Positions 1 through 9,600 of a stretch of 20,046 nt of DNA are shown piece by piece. The position numbers and the translations under genes are program-made. A model generated the notes under the pieces. The model ran no database searches. It saw only the letters and a program-made list of their open reading frames with translations, and was not told the DNA's origin. Origin of the DNA: a virus. The stretch's first letter is position 1. Each line of letters begins with the position of its first letter. The stretch covers positions 1-20,046 of IMG/VR virus record IMGVR_UViG_3300005613_002657. One strand, given 5' to 3'.

Positions 1-1917
1 AGCAACCGGGTGAAGAAATCCTTAGCTAAAATCAATAAGGCGGCGATGAAAACGCAATCGATTATGGGCGGGATGCTCGGCTCGATGGCGATTTCCCACG
101 GTCTGTTTATGATGCAGATGGGCGTTAGGAAAGTTACCGAAGAATTCGTCGGTATGGACCAAGCCTTGACGAGTGCGGGAGCTAAGTTCCCGGAGATGAT
201 AGGGCGCGGGACTAAGGAAATGGAGGCGCTCGAGAAAGCGGCTCGAGCGGTCGGAGGGTCAACCGAATTCACGAGTAAAGCTGCAGCCGAAGGACTTGAG
301 TTTTTAGCGATGGCGGGATTTAACGCGGATCAAGCCATGAGCGTGCTACCTTCGGTGGTCGACCTCGCGACCGGTGCTAATATGGACTTGGCGCGGGCTA
401 CCGACATCGCCTCGGATGCGCTTGGCGCGTTTAATCTGAACTCGAAAGATACGAACGTTCTCACGGCTAACTTAAACCGGATTAACGACGTGTTCGCGAA
501 GACAGTGACGACGGCAAACGTAACCCTCGAGGACATGTTCGAAACGATGAAAGATGGCGGCCCGGTGATGACTACTGCCGGGCAGTCTGTCGAGACCTTC
601 GCGGCGCTTACCGGAATAATGGGCAACGCCGGAATCAAGGGAAGTAAAGCCGGAACCACCCTAAAAAATATGATGCTCAAACTCGCTAACCCGGTGGGCA
701 AGGGCAAGGTTTTGATTAAGAAGTTGGGAATTAATATCGCCGACTCTAACGGCGATATGAGAGATATGCTCGATATTCTCGAGGACCTGCAGAAGGCTAC
801 AGAGGATATGGGTACCGCGCAGAAATCTGCGGTGATAGATACTATCCTCGGCAAGCGTGCGATCGCTGGTACTAACGTCGTGCTAATGAAAGGCGTAGAC
901 GCTGCGAGAGACTATCGCAAAGAACTCGAGGGCGCGGCGGGTGCATCGGCTAAGATGGCGGAGATGATGCGCAAGGGCCTCGGCGTCCGGCTTAAGGTGC
1001 TCCAATCTAGTTTGATAGAACTAGGCATGAAAATAATTGAGACCTTTCAAGACGCTTTCCCGAACGCGTTGGACGATACGATAAGCGCGATACAGAATTT
1101 CGACCCGAAGCCCTTGGTTCAAGGGCTAAAGGATATGATTAATTTCGGCAAACAGGTCTATCAATTTATGGTCGATTGGGGTCCGGTGCTAGTGGCCGTA
1201 ACCGGTGCGATTGTATCGCTCAAAGTGGCGCTAGGCGTTACGACGGTTGCGATGAAATTGCTCAATCTCGTGATGGCGCTCAATCCAGTGATGTTGATAA
1301 TCATGGCTATTGGTGCACTGGTTGCGGTGCTCTGGGTTTATAGCGATGAGATAGGGGGTTGGGCGGCGAACATCGGCGAGGTGCTCGTCGGCATGATAGA
1401 TGAGATAAATCTCGCGATGGTCAATATGGGTATCGCCATCTATAACGCCATGGCTAAAGCATGGAACTGGATTTTAGAGCTCTTTACCGATGGGGTTATG
1501 AGCGTTCTATCGCTCGTCGGTTCTGCGAGTGCGGCGCTCGGTATCGAGCTAGATATGAGCGGAGCGCAGGATGCGGTTAAGGCGTTGCAGGGTGCGGCGA
1601 GTATTGATTTAAAAGAGGAAAAAACTTTCGATGACGTTCGCAAGGCCCGTCAACAATTCATGGGGCTCCAACAAATTGGCCTAGCCGATGAACTTGGGCA
1701 AACTAAAGGTCCGAGCGGCCCTGCTCCCGAGAGGGGCCTCGACCCCGGCGGCCTACAAGCTGCATTCGATAACAACACTAGCGTCGATATTACTCTCGGG
1801 TTACGCGATTTCCCTGCGGAGTTTCAACGCGAGATGACGATAGACGCAACCTCGAGTGCGTCGAGCGGTGAGGCGGATACAACGGTCAATCGTAGGCGGG
1901 CGGGCAAAAACAAATGA
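1..1917 (+). CDS. Phage tail tape measure protein, TP901 family (5' end outside window)
   Basis: The tape measure protein sets tail length and acts as scaffold inside the tail tube; it corresponds to Mu gp42 by position. The frame is open from base 1; the first possible internal start is a GTG at base 10, so the true start is probably upstream. Numbered from that GTG (635 residues), residues about 85-145 hold a stretch typical of the TP901 core (AAAEGLEFLAMAGFNADQAM, then SVVDLATGANMDL). Residues about 390-470 are strongly hydrophobic with several membrane-like segments (around VLVAVTGAIVSLKVALGV and PVMLIIMAIGALVAVLWVY), as usual for tape measures that may reach the host inner membrane. The C-terminus is polar and low in structure. 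It is short for the family, in line with a Mu-like tail. Its TGA overlaps the next ATG (ATGA). Confidence 0.93.
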   Translation, partial: SNRVKKSLAKINKAAMKTQSIMGGMLGSMAISHGLFMMQMGVRKVTEEFVGMDQALTSAGAKFPEMIGRGTKEMEALEKAARAVGGSTEFTSKAAAEGLEFLAMAGFNADQAMSVLPSVVDLATGANMDLARATDIASDALGAFNLNSKDTNVLTANLNRINDVFAKTVTTANVTLEDMFETMKDGGPVMTTAGQSVETFAALTGIMGNAGIKGSKAGTTLKNMMLKLANPVGKGKVLIKKLGINIADSNGDMRDMLDILEDLQKATEDMGTAQKSAVIDTILGKRAIAGTNVVLMKGVDAARDYRKELEGAAGASAKMAEMMRKGLGVRLKVLQSSLIELGMKIIETFQDAFPNALDDTISAIQNFDPKPLVQGLKDMINFGKQVYQFMVDWGPVLVAVTGAIVSLKVALGVTTVAMKLLNLVMALNPVMLIIMAIGALVAVLWVYSDEIGGWAANIGEVLVGMIDEINLAMVNMGIAIYNAMAKAWNWILELFTDGVMSVLSLVGSASAALGIELDMSGAQDAVKALQGAASIDLKEEKTFDDVRKARQQFMGLQQIGLADELGQTKGPSGPAPERGLDPGGLQAAFDNNTSVDITLGLRDFPAEFQREMTIDATSSASSGEADTTVNRRRAGKNK

Positions 1918-3227
1918 CATTACTCGACCAAATTAAAGACATCCTCGAGAACGGCCCGAACGACTGGAAATCTAGACTCCGAGAGACTATCGAGTTGACC
2001 TCTCCGGATGGTGCTACCTTCACCGCGAAATGGCAGTCCGGGCCCCGAGATTTTGACAAAAAGCTGGGTATTTTCGCATACCCTAAAGTCCGTGGGAATA
2101 TCGTCCAAGACTTGGATGTTGATAGCACCAAATACAAGCTAAATTTGTTTTTCGAGGGTGCAGACCACGACAAGACCGCGCAGCAATTTTTCGAGGCGTG
2201 CAAAGGTCGAGGTACTTGGGAGGTTATCCACCCGGTGCACGGGTTTATGGAGTTGCAGCTCGTCTCCGTTCGTGAGAGCAACGACCCGGTAGGCTCGGCG
2301 AATATCACTCCGTTTGAAACTCAGTGGATTGAGCCTATCGACCCGACGACTCTTATAACGGCGGCGGAACTCAAAGCCTTAATCGATGAGAAAATCGACG
2401 ACCTAAACACGAACGCCGCACAGCAATTCGCAGATAATTTGAATCAAGACGTCGAGGCTTTTACTCGAGCTATTGAGTCGGCGACGACTAAAGCTACGAC
2501 CATCCTCGAGGTTACGACGAAGCCGCTTTACGACTCGATAGACGCTCTCGATAACGCAATCACCGCTATTCAACAGAGTATCAACGATGTGAAAACGCAG
2601 ACGACGATACTCACTGACTCACTAGCCGGACAACTGCAGCAACTCACGCAATTACCGTCGCTCGGTATCGGCGACGGTCAATCGAAAGGGCGCGTGTATA
2701 GCGACCTCGTAGATAGTGCGAGCCAGGTGCTACCGGTGACGGTGAGGCAACCGGAAATCGCACGGAACGAGGCGGCGGTCGCGGAGCTTACGATGGTGGC
2801 CGCACTGGGTGCTATTGCCAAAGTGGCGACGGTATCCCAGCTTGTGACTCGCTCCCAAGCGCTCGAGCTAGCGCAATTACTCGGTGATATTTTCACCAAC
2901 GTGACCGATTATTTAGACGCTTCGCAAACAGACTTTCAAAACGAATATTTAGTAAACCAGTATTTTTCTCAGTCTCAAACTTTCCTAAGCGCCGCCGACT
3001 TGATAGCTACCGCAAGTAAATATCTACTTACTCTCGCTCCGAGTCTGCAGATAGAGAAACGCATCCTACTCGATCGCCCTCGAACGCCTATCGAGATAAC
3101 GATTACAGAGTATGGTAGCCTCGGCGAAAACGACGAAAATTTCGATTTGTTTATCGAAACGAACGGCCTAAAGGGTAATGACATTTTGCTTTTGGACCGT
3201 GGTACCGAGGTCGTAGTCTATGCCTAA
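1914..3227 (+). CDS. Mu gp43-like DNA circularisation / tail hub protein
   Basis: This 437-residue protein resembles the phage DNA circularisation family (Mu N/gp43), which in Mu-type phages is a baseplate/tail component. The N-terminal 140 residues carry the family pattern: a tryptophan-led start, a TSPDG..F...W strand region, then FAYPKVRGNIVQDLD, LNLFFEGADHDKTAQQFFEA, and GTWEVIHPVHGFMELQL followed by F.TQWIEP. The middle (residues about 150-250) is helical and likely coiled coil, rich in Ala, Thr and Asp. The C-terminus ends with an RILLDRPRTPIEIT...G..ENDENFD..IETNGL segment resembling the hub-binding tail of these proteins. It starts at the ATG inside the tape measure stop and overlaps the next gene by 8 bases. 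Function is inferred from family and gene order. Confidence 0.88.
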   Translation: MTLLDQIKDILENGPNDWKSRLRETIELTSPDGATFTAKWQSGPRDFDKKLGIFAYPKVRGNIVQDLDVDSTKYKLNLFFEGADHDKTAQQFFEACKGRGTWEVIHPVHGFMELQLVSVRESNDPVGSANITPFETQWIEPIDPTTLITAAELKALIDEKIDDLNTNAAQQFADNLNQDVEAFTRAIESATTKATTILEVTTKPLYDSIDALDNAITAIQQSINDVKTQTTILTDSLAGQLQQLTQLPSLGIGDGQSKGRVYSDLVDSASQVLPVTVRQPEIARNEAAVAELTMVAALGAIAKVATVSQLVTRSQALELAQLLGDIFTNVTDYLDASQTDFQNEYLVNQYFSQSQTFLSAADLIATASKYLLTLAPSLQIEKRILLDRPRTPIEITITEYGSLGENDENFDLFIETNGLKGNDILLLDRGTEVVVYA

Positions 3228-4467
3228 ACCAACGCCAGGCCGTCCGTATACGATAGTCAAGGGTGATAACCTCACCCATATCGCACGGGCCGCGTACGGC
3301 AGCGGGCGGGAGTGGCGGCGTATTTGGAAAGCGAATTCTTCGGTGTTACGGTCCGGGGATCCTAACCTTATCTTTCCTGGGGAGGTTATCAATATCCCCG
3401 GACCCGCACCGGAGATCGCAGCTTTAGACCCGACGATACAGGTGCTCCCTGCTAAGGAGCTCGACGACTTCACAATCGTTATCGAGGGTCGCGAGTTGCC
3501 GGTGTGGAGAGCGCAATTGGTGAGGGCGGCGGACAACGCCGCGTATGGCTGGACGGCGACTGTGTACGACTACGCCGATGACCTGGAGCTTAAAGAGTTG
3601 TTGCGCCCGTTCATGTACAGAGAGGCTCAATGTTATTTGGGCGGTCGGCTAGCGGTAGATGGTCGGCTGTACACCGTCGAGCACTCGATAAGTAAAGACG
3701 GAGCGGTCGCTAACCTCGAGGGGTGGAGCTACACGGCGGACGTGATTGATTCGACTGTGAAGCCCCCTTACGAGGCGAATAAAATCACACTCGAAAAACG
3801 GGCTAAATCACTAGTTGAACAAAAGGGCGTTAACGTAGTTTTCAACGTAGACGACGACCCACCTTTCGACCGGGTTACCGCCGAAAAGACGGAGACGATT
3901 TTTAACCACCTCGCGTCGCTCGCTAAACAGAGGGGCGTGCTCATTACGAGCAATGATAAAGGCGAGCTGGTATTTACAAAGGCGACTACGTTGTCTTCGG
4001 TCGGCACGATTGAGGAGGGGCTACCTCCGTTTCAAGAGGCGGGCATAAAATTCGACGGTCGCGACCGGTTCAATCTGTACAAAGCTCTCGGGCAGTCGCC
4101 GAAGAAGAATTCGAAGACGGCGGTCGCAAAAGATTCGCGGGTACCGGTTACAAGAACTACGACTTTCACCGCCGACGACTCTACCGGCGGGAATATTCAA
4201 CAGTCGGCCAATTGGCAACGCTCCAAACAAATAGCCGAGGCGCTCTCGTTCTCGTTACCCGTACCCGGATGGTACGCACCGAACGGCTCGTTATGGGCCC
4301 CGAATACTATCGTAACGGTTAAATCTCCGACACTGTACCTCGACGACGGTTTTAATTTCCTCATTCGAGAGGTGCAGTACGATTACAAGACATCCGGGAC
4401 GACGGCGACGTTGAGCCTAGTTCCCCCGGAGACGTACACCGGAGAGGATATCGAAGAACCATGGTAG
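3220..4467 (+). CDS. Baseplate hub protein, Mu gp44 (gpP) / gpD-like, with N-terminal LysM domain
   Basis: This 415-residue protein is a baseplate hub of the Mu gp44 / P2 gpD type, the trimer that joins tail tube to spike. Residues about 8-60 form a LysM-type domain (YTIVKGDNLTHIARAAYGSG, ending IFPGEVINIPG). Residues about 78-300 are the hub part: FTIVIEGRELPVWRAQLVRA, a Y.GGRLAVDGRLYTV strand pair, then SLVEQKGVNVVFNV and FNHLASLAKQRGVLITSNDK. The C-terminus (PVPGWYAPNGSLWAPNTIVT ... FLIREVQYDYKTSGT) matches the family ending. A GAGG lies 9 bases before the ATG, which is inside the previous gene. The LysM unit may replace a separate P2 gpX-like protein; that is inference. Confidence 0.9.
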   Translation: MPKPTPGRPYTIVKGDNLTHIARAAYGSGREWRRIWKANSSVLRSGDPNLIFPGEVINIPGPAPEIAALDPTIQVLPAKELDDFTIVIEGRELPVWRAQLVRAADNAAYGWTATVYDYADDLELKELLRPFMYREAQCYLGGRLAVDGRLYTVEHSISKDGAVANLEGWSYTADVIDSTVKPPYEANKITLEKRAKSLVEQKGVNVVFNVDDDPPFDRVTAEKTETIFNHLASLAKQRGVLITSNDKGELVFTKATTLSSVGTIEEGLPPFQEAGIKFDGRDRFNLYKALGQSPKKNSKTAVAKDSRVPVTRTTTFTADDSTGGNIQQSANWQRSKQIAEALSFSLPVPGWYAPNGSLWAPNTIVTVKSPTLYLDDGFNFLIREVQYDYKTSGTTATLSLVPPETYTGEDIEEPW

Positions 4468-5003
4468 AGGTAGGTAAAATCACCGGGCGCACGGTAGGCA
4501 CTAACCGAGACGGTACCGACGAGGTAACGTTACTACAAGTCGAGGTCTCCGACGCGGATGACATTCAAACCGTAGAGCTCCATCGCGGTGCGGGTGTCGA
4601 TGTCAATCCCCCCGACGGCTCGATAGTGGTGCTCGTACGCGCTGGCAACGCTTGGCAGATAGCCGCGACGACTAACGATAATGTTCCTCCCGACGGTCTG
4701 GACGAGGGCACGTACGAGATTTACGCGAGCGACTCCGGAGCGAAAACCGCGAAAGTGCGGTGCATGCCGGACGGTGATGTAGTCATAAATGACGGCGCTC
4801 AATCCGCCGTTAGTTTCCCGGAGCTCAAATCTCAATTTGATACACTAGTTACGGACTTCAATAACCTTGTTACGATATTTAACGCACATGTTCATCCGGG
4901 GGTTACTGCCGGGCCGGGTAGTACAGCTATTACAGCTAGTCCGGGCACGTCATCTGCAGCGACCATCGACAACTCCGAATCAGATACAATCAAGGTGCCG
5001 TAA
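4461..5003 (+). CDS. Baseplate spike protein, Mu gp45 / P2 gpV-like
   Basis: This 180-residue protein has the layout of the membrane-piercing spike of contractile tails. It has an N-terminal OB-like region (VTLLQVEVSDADDIQTVELH, then PPDGSIVVLV and WQIAATTNDN), a middle beta-helix-like part (YEIYASDSG...VRCMPDGDVVINDG), a short helix, and a tip with an AHVHPGVTAGPGSTAI motif. The paired histidines resemble the HxH metal site at the spike apex in P2 gpV relatives; here that is inferred from the motif alone. Gene order (after gp44, before gp46) supports the call. Its start overlaps the hub gene by 7 bases and its TAA overlaps the next ATG (TAATG). Confidence 0.88.
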   Translation: MVEVGKITGRTVGTNRDGTDEVTLLQVEVSDADDIQTVELHRGAGVDVNPPDGSIVVLVRAGNAWQIAATTNDNVPPDGLDEGTYEIYASDSGAKTAKVRCMPDGDVVINDGAQSAVSFPELKSQFDTLVTDFNNLVTIFNAHVHPGVTAGPGSTAITASPGTSSAATIDNSESDTIKVP

Positions 5004-5458
5004 TGGTAATAGAGCGATTTCAGGGTGACCCAAGGATAGTGATAGACGAAGACGGCGCGGAGCTTGAATTTCAAGCAGGTCAACCGGTGATGGATAGAGG
5101 AATAGAAAACTCTGTTCTGCTGTCGCTGTTTACATCTAGCGATTGGATAGGTAACACGCTGGTTGACAAGCCTACGCAGAGATTCGGAGGTAAGTTTTTA
5201 GCCTCCGTAGACCAACCAATCACCGCGACGGCTTTGACGGATATTCGCAACGCTATCCTATCCGACCTCAATTGGATGATTGAGACGGGACTCGCTGAAG
5301 AGATAGACGTAAGCGTACGAAACCCGCAGGCAAACAAGTTGAAAATTTTGGTTGTGGTTAAGCCGCCGAAATCCGATCTAGAGGTTTTCCTTCTTACAAA
5401 TAACGGTTTGCTTTGGGTATCTCAGACAGTAGACCCAGCTAACGAGAGGCTGCAGTAA
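5003..5458 (+). CDS. Mu gp46-like baseplate wedge protein
   Basis: This is a 151-residue acidic protein of the phage gp46 / P2 gpW-like group, which forms part of the baseplate wedge. Visible family features are an early DGAELEFQAGQPVMDRGIEN segment, then VLLSLFTSSDWIGNTLVD, a conserved FGGKFLAS turn, and a helical stretch (ALTDIRNAILSDLNWMIETG) leading into a beta-rich C-terminus. It begins at the ATG overlapping the spike stop codon, with AAGGTG five bases upstream, and ends in TAATG shared with the J-protein gene. The recognition is by pattern and by its fixed place between gp45 and gp47 homologues. Confidence 0.85.
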   Translation: MVIERFQGDPRIVIDEDGAELEFQAGQPVMDRGIENSVLLSLFTSSDWIGNTLVDKPTQRFGGKFLASVDQPITATALTDIRNAILSDLNWMIETGLAEEIDVSVRNPQANKLKILVVVKPPKSDLEVFLLTNNGLLWVSQTVDPANERLQ

Positions 5459-6633
5459 TGGCGTTCCCATTATCGACAACTAAAGAAGCGATACAGATAA
5501 TTCTAACGAATTTCGAGACCGCCATCGGTCAAAGCGCACCGCTCTCGGAAAAGTCTTTCTTGCGGGTGCTCGCTACTAATATGGGGCTACTGTTTACTTC
5601 GCTCCTAAAATTCGCCGTTGAGCGAACCAAGCAGAATCTAGCGGAGACCGCGACCGAAGAAGACCTCGAGTTAATCGGTACGAATTACGGCGTAACTCGC
5701 AAGGCGGGAGTTGCGGCGACTGTAGAGATCGACACCACGGGCGACGGTACTAACATCACCCCACTGTTGACCTATGTCTCGGATTTCTCCGGTATTCGCT
5801 ACATTCCGACGGAGACGGTTGCGACTATCCCTAGCCTTACTGTGACGTTTGAGGCGCAAGCGGAGACGGTCGGAGAGGCCAGCAACTTGACGGCGGGCGA
5901 TACCCTCACAATCGAGAGTCAAGTCGCCGGGCTATCTGCTGCAGCCGAGTACAGCTCGACGGTGACTACGGGTGTAGACCAGGAAGATATTGAGGTTTAT
6001 AGGCGTAGGGTACTAACCGAAATTCGCACAGTCGGCGGCGGTGGAAATCTTGCGGACTATAGGACTTGGGGCGAAGCGGTCGACGGTGTTGCGGCGGTGT
6101 TTCCCTACTCGGGCAGACCGGCTTCTGAGGGGACGACGATTCCCGGAGACCGTACGGTATACGTACAGGCAAGCACGGGCGACGGTACCGCCGACGCGGC
6201 GCTCAAAACAGCGGTACGCACGGGAATCAATACCGACCCGGATACAGGACTATCACAGCCGCCGTTAGGCATGCCCGATAGTACTTTGTTTATCGAGTCC
6301 ATCTCCCTCACTGGCTTAGATGTGGAGGTCGAAAACCTCTCCTACCCAGTGGGGCAAGAGGCGGATGTCAAAACGAGGGTCGAGGCTGCGGTCGTCGCAT
6401 ATCTTGCGGACGTGTACCCGTGGATTTCCGGGTTAGATTTGGATACAGACCAGAACGATACAGTGACCGGAGTCTCGGTATCCAACGCGATCCAACCGGT
6501 GCTAGACGTAACCGGCTCGTCTGCTACACGCGTGCGAATTAAAACCGTATCACCCGCTGCGTACGTCGACTCGTACGAGGTCGGCGACGGTGAATTAGTG
6601 GAGCTCAATTCGATAAGTTGGACCACGGTCTAA
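5458..6633 (+). CDS. Baseplate J-like protein, Mu gp47
   Basis: This 391-residue protein is the baseplate J family wedge protein (Mu gp47). The N-terminus includes FLRVLATNMGLLFTSLLKFA and the typical EEDLELIGTNYGVTRKAGV..T segment, in which an early ring of helices leads to beta domains. The middle carries VTFEAQAETVGEASNLTAGD and then VDQEDIEVYRRRVLTEIR, followed by a GGGGNLADYRTWGEAVDGV motif very typical of J proteins. PPLGMPDSTLFIESIS and a C-terminal LDLDTDQNDTVTGVSVSNAI stretch complete it. Start ATG follows GAGAGG eight bases upstream and overlaps the previous stop by one base. Confidence 0.93.
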   Translation: MAFPLSTTKEAIQIILTNFETAIGQSAPLSEKSFLRVLATNMGLLFTSLLKFAVERTKQNLAETATEEDLELIGTNYGVTRKAGVAATVEIDTTGDGTNITPLLTYVSDFSGIRYIPTETVATIPSLTVTFEAQAETVGEASNLTAGDTLTIESQVAGLSAAAEYSSTVTTGVDQEDIEVYRRRVLTEIRTVGGGGNLADYRTWGEAVDGVAAVFPYSGRPASEGTTIPGDRTVYVQASTGDGTADAALKTAVRTGINTDPDTGLSQPPLGMPDSTLFIESISLTGLDVEVENLSYPVGQEADVKTRVEAAVVAYLADVYPWISGLDLDTDQNDTVTGVSVSNAIQPVLDVTGSSATRVRIKTVSPAAYVDSYEVGDGELVELNSISWTTV

Positions 6634-6647
6634 GAGGTACAAAAATG
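6632..6647 (+). promoter_or_regulatory. Ribosome binding site that decides the start of the giant tail protein
   Basis: AAGAGG at 6632-6637 lies seven bases before the ATG at 6645. The same frame is open from a TTG at 6618, but that codon lies inside the upstream gene and has no comparable site. It would also add a short out-of-family N-terminus before MGLSFKTVIESLLPSG, the expected beginning of gp48-type proteins. Confidence 0.75.
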
Positions 6648-9600
6648 GGTTTGAGTTTCAAAACTGTCATTGAGTCCCTACTCCCGAGCGGCTCCGCTTG
6701 GGTAGCTAAAAGCGGCGGTTCTTTCGACGGTCTGATTGAAGGCATGTCGGATTCGTACGAAAATCTACGGAGTTCACTCGCTCGACTAGCGAGGGTAAGA
6801 GACCCGGAGCTAACGCCCATTCTGGACGACCTCGAGCACGAATACGGAGTTATCCCCGACTCTTCTTTGACCGAAGCCGAGCGCCGAGAGGTACTCAAAG
6901 GAATCGTTTACGCGAAACCTGGCATGGGCGCGGACCATCTGACCAATGAGTTGCACAAGGCAGGATTCACGAATTTATTCGCCTACGAGAACGACCCGCT
7001 AATAAACCCGGAGTTTTACACAGATGGCACGTGGAGCGCGTGGTGCGGCGGTGAGGATTCGTTCTGCGGCGGTGAGGAAGCGTACTGCGGTTACGCCTCC
7101 GGCGGCGCGGGTTATCTGCTCGTAAACGACAACTCCGACGATGTAAATAAAGACGTTCCGGAAGATGATAATACTTGGCATCTTGTGTTTTTCGTAGGTG
7201 GTACCAAGTCGGACGCCGACGTAGGGTTTTTCATCCTAGTCGATGGAGATATGGAAGCCGTCGGCACTGCGGATTGGACTCCGGGACCGTCGGCGGACGC
7301 ATGTACGCTAGCTAAAGATGCGGTTCTGTTTTATGAGGGCGCGCAGTCTTTGGAGGTGAGTCTCACCGATCACGTTGCGGCTACCGACCCAGAGACATTT
7401 TACGCGCCGCAAGATTTGGGTGTAGATGCTCTCGACCAAGATGTTAAATCCGCACCGCTTATGCACGATGCGGGCTCGCAAGTCCTTTACGATTCCGGTT
7501 TTAAACTCTCGGATAAAACCCGGCTCGACGGCGAGAATGGGGATAGCGGCGACGTGCTAGGATTGGGCGTTGCAACGGGCGGAACTAACGCAGCGGACAA
7601 GCTGGCGATCGATTTCCTAGACGCTCAATACGCACGGTTTGAAGGCGAAGTAACGGACGAAGGGAGCTTTTCGTGTTGGGCGAAAATCAACGATACCTCT
7701 CGCGCTCCTACGTTCGATATGAACCCCGGCGGTGCGGTCGGTTATGGCGATTTACCCGAAGACATCACGATAAACAGTACTACTGTCTCGCCAACGTTTC
7801 GCTACGAGGCGCAAGACGCTGATTTGACCGATTGGAACGCCACGGTAGGCGGCGACTTGACTATCGCGGGCAGCGGTACCGATCCAACTTTCGACGCACT
7901 TGCGCCTGGTAAGGACGACTACCGCGTATTATTCGACGCGGGTAAATACTACGCGGGCGCGGCTATCACAGCGGGTGCTGGCGATATAGTTTTTGAAGCA
8001 ATCGTGAAAACTGGCGCATTGAGTTCCGGCGGGATTTACATACTAGCGTCTACATCATCTTCGAGCGCTGGGTTTTTGCTTTATCATAATACATCATCCG
8101 TAGCTCTCACGCTGTATATCCGGGACGCTTCGGCGAACATAGCGCAGGTGAATACACCGGCTCTAGAAGACGACGCATACTATCATCTGATTTGGTTCAT
8201 TGATAAAAGCGGGTCCGGTGTTTGCTATGCGAATACTAGCCCCGGCGCAGTTGTTTCGGTGTCTTCTGTTGGCAGTATCTCTTCGGCCAATGCACTTACG
8301 GTAGGTGCTACCGTTGGCGGCACATCACCCGCTGAGATGAGCGTTTCTTATCTGGCCATGTGGGAAAGCGCATCTTGGCTCGATACCCATCTCCAGAGCA
8401 CTTTCGCCGAGCAACGGGCAATGATTGCTATGGGGCTACGCCCGGACGTTGCCGCCGATGGTGTGGAGGTCTCTCCCACATTTAAGATACCGGCGAGCAC
8501 TAGCGGCTACGCGGCACTTGACGAAGACATTACGATAAATAGCGTAACTAAAAGCCCTACATTTCGTTACGAAGCGGACCAAGCGACAACTAGCGCTTGG
8601 GTTGCGACGGTAGGTGATGACCTATCGATCGCGGGTAGTGGTAGCGATCCTACAATAGACGAATACACTCCGGGCCTAAATGATAAACGAGTTAAATTCA
8701 ATACGGGTAAGGGTTTTTCTAAATCAGCATCAATCTATGCTGATGTGGGATCAGACGACATCGTTATTGAGGTCATTTTTCAGGCTCCAACCGCGACGGC
8801 TTATTGTTTTAGCAAAAGGGTTAATACCGGAAATCAAGTTGCGCTTTTGAGTATAGGTGGGACGACTTTATATCTAGTGTATGGGGCACTTTTGATAAGT
8901 CAATCCACTGTTCCAGGTGAATGGGTCCACCTTATTGGTTTTGTTGATAGCTCGGGAAGTGCAGTATGGTACAAGAACGGCTCACAAGGGACCGCTGTTA
9001 ATGTGTCAGCAGAAACCAATACAGGCGACGGCGGGAGCTTCAATATTGGATTTCAAGATCCGGCTATAACTTCAAGCGACTCAGGTATTGCTTATATTTC
9101 AATGTGGCAAGGTGCCGGATGGCTCGATACTCACCTACAAGCGGACGTAGCGAAGGAAAGATTTTACAAGGCGTGTGGTGTGTATCCTTCGATAGCTGCG
9201 GGCGACCCGCTCCCATCGGTCGCAACGCGGGCCAGCGTTGCACATGTCGAAAAACTCGATAGCTCCGATAATAGTCTACTTGTGCCGGTTAGTTCCGGAT
9301 GGATGAGAGTAGACGAAGAGATCGACGAAAGTGCGGTTAAGCTAACCGGCTATTTGCCTGAAGCGCAGAACACCAACGTTATCCCCGAGTCTACGGGCGG
9401 CGGTTCTTGGGCACTGGTAGACGCGGGTGATACGGTCACGGTTAATACAGCGACCGCGCCGAACGGTGAGACCGAAGCCCTTTCGCTCGTTGCGGATTCC
9501 ACAGATGGAAACCACGGGTATTCTAGGGGCAGTCTAACCCTAACCGCAGCGACCTACACGCTCTCGTGTTGGGCAAGTCCGGGTGATGTAGACCACGTAA

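Noticed and set aside
330-854. Antisense open frame of 174 codons in the tape measure gene
   Set aside because: No ribosome site or recognisable domain; product is low-complexity Ser/Val-rich as expected for the reverse reading of an Ala/Asp/Lys-rich gene.
6618-6644. TTG start for the giant tail protein nine codons upstream
   Set aside because: It lies inside the gp47-like gene without a ribosome site, while the ATG at 6645 has AAGAGG seven bases upstream and begins with the expected family N-terminus.
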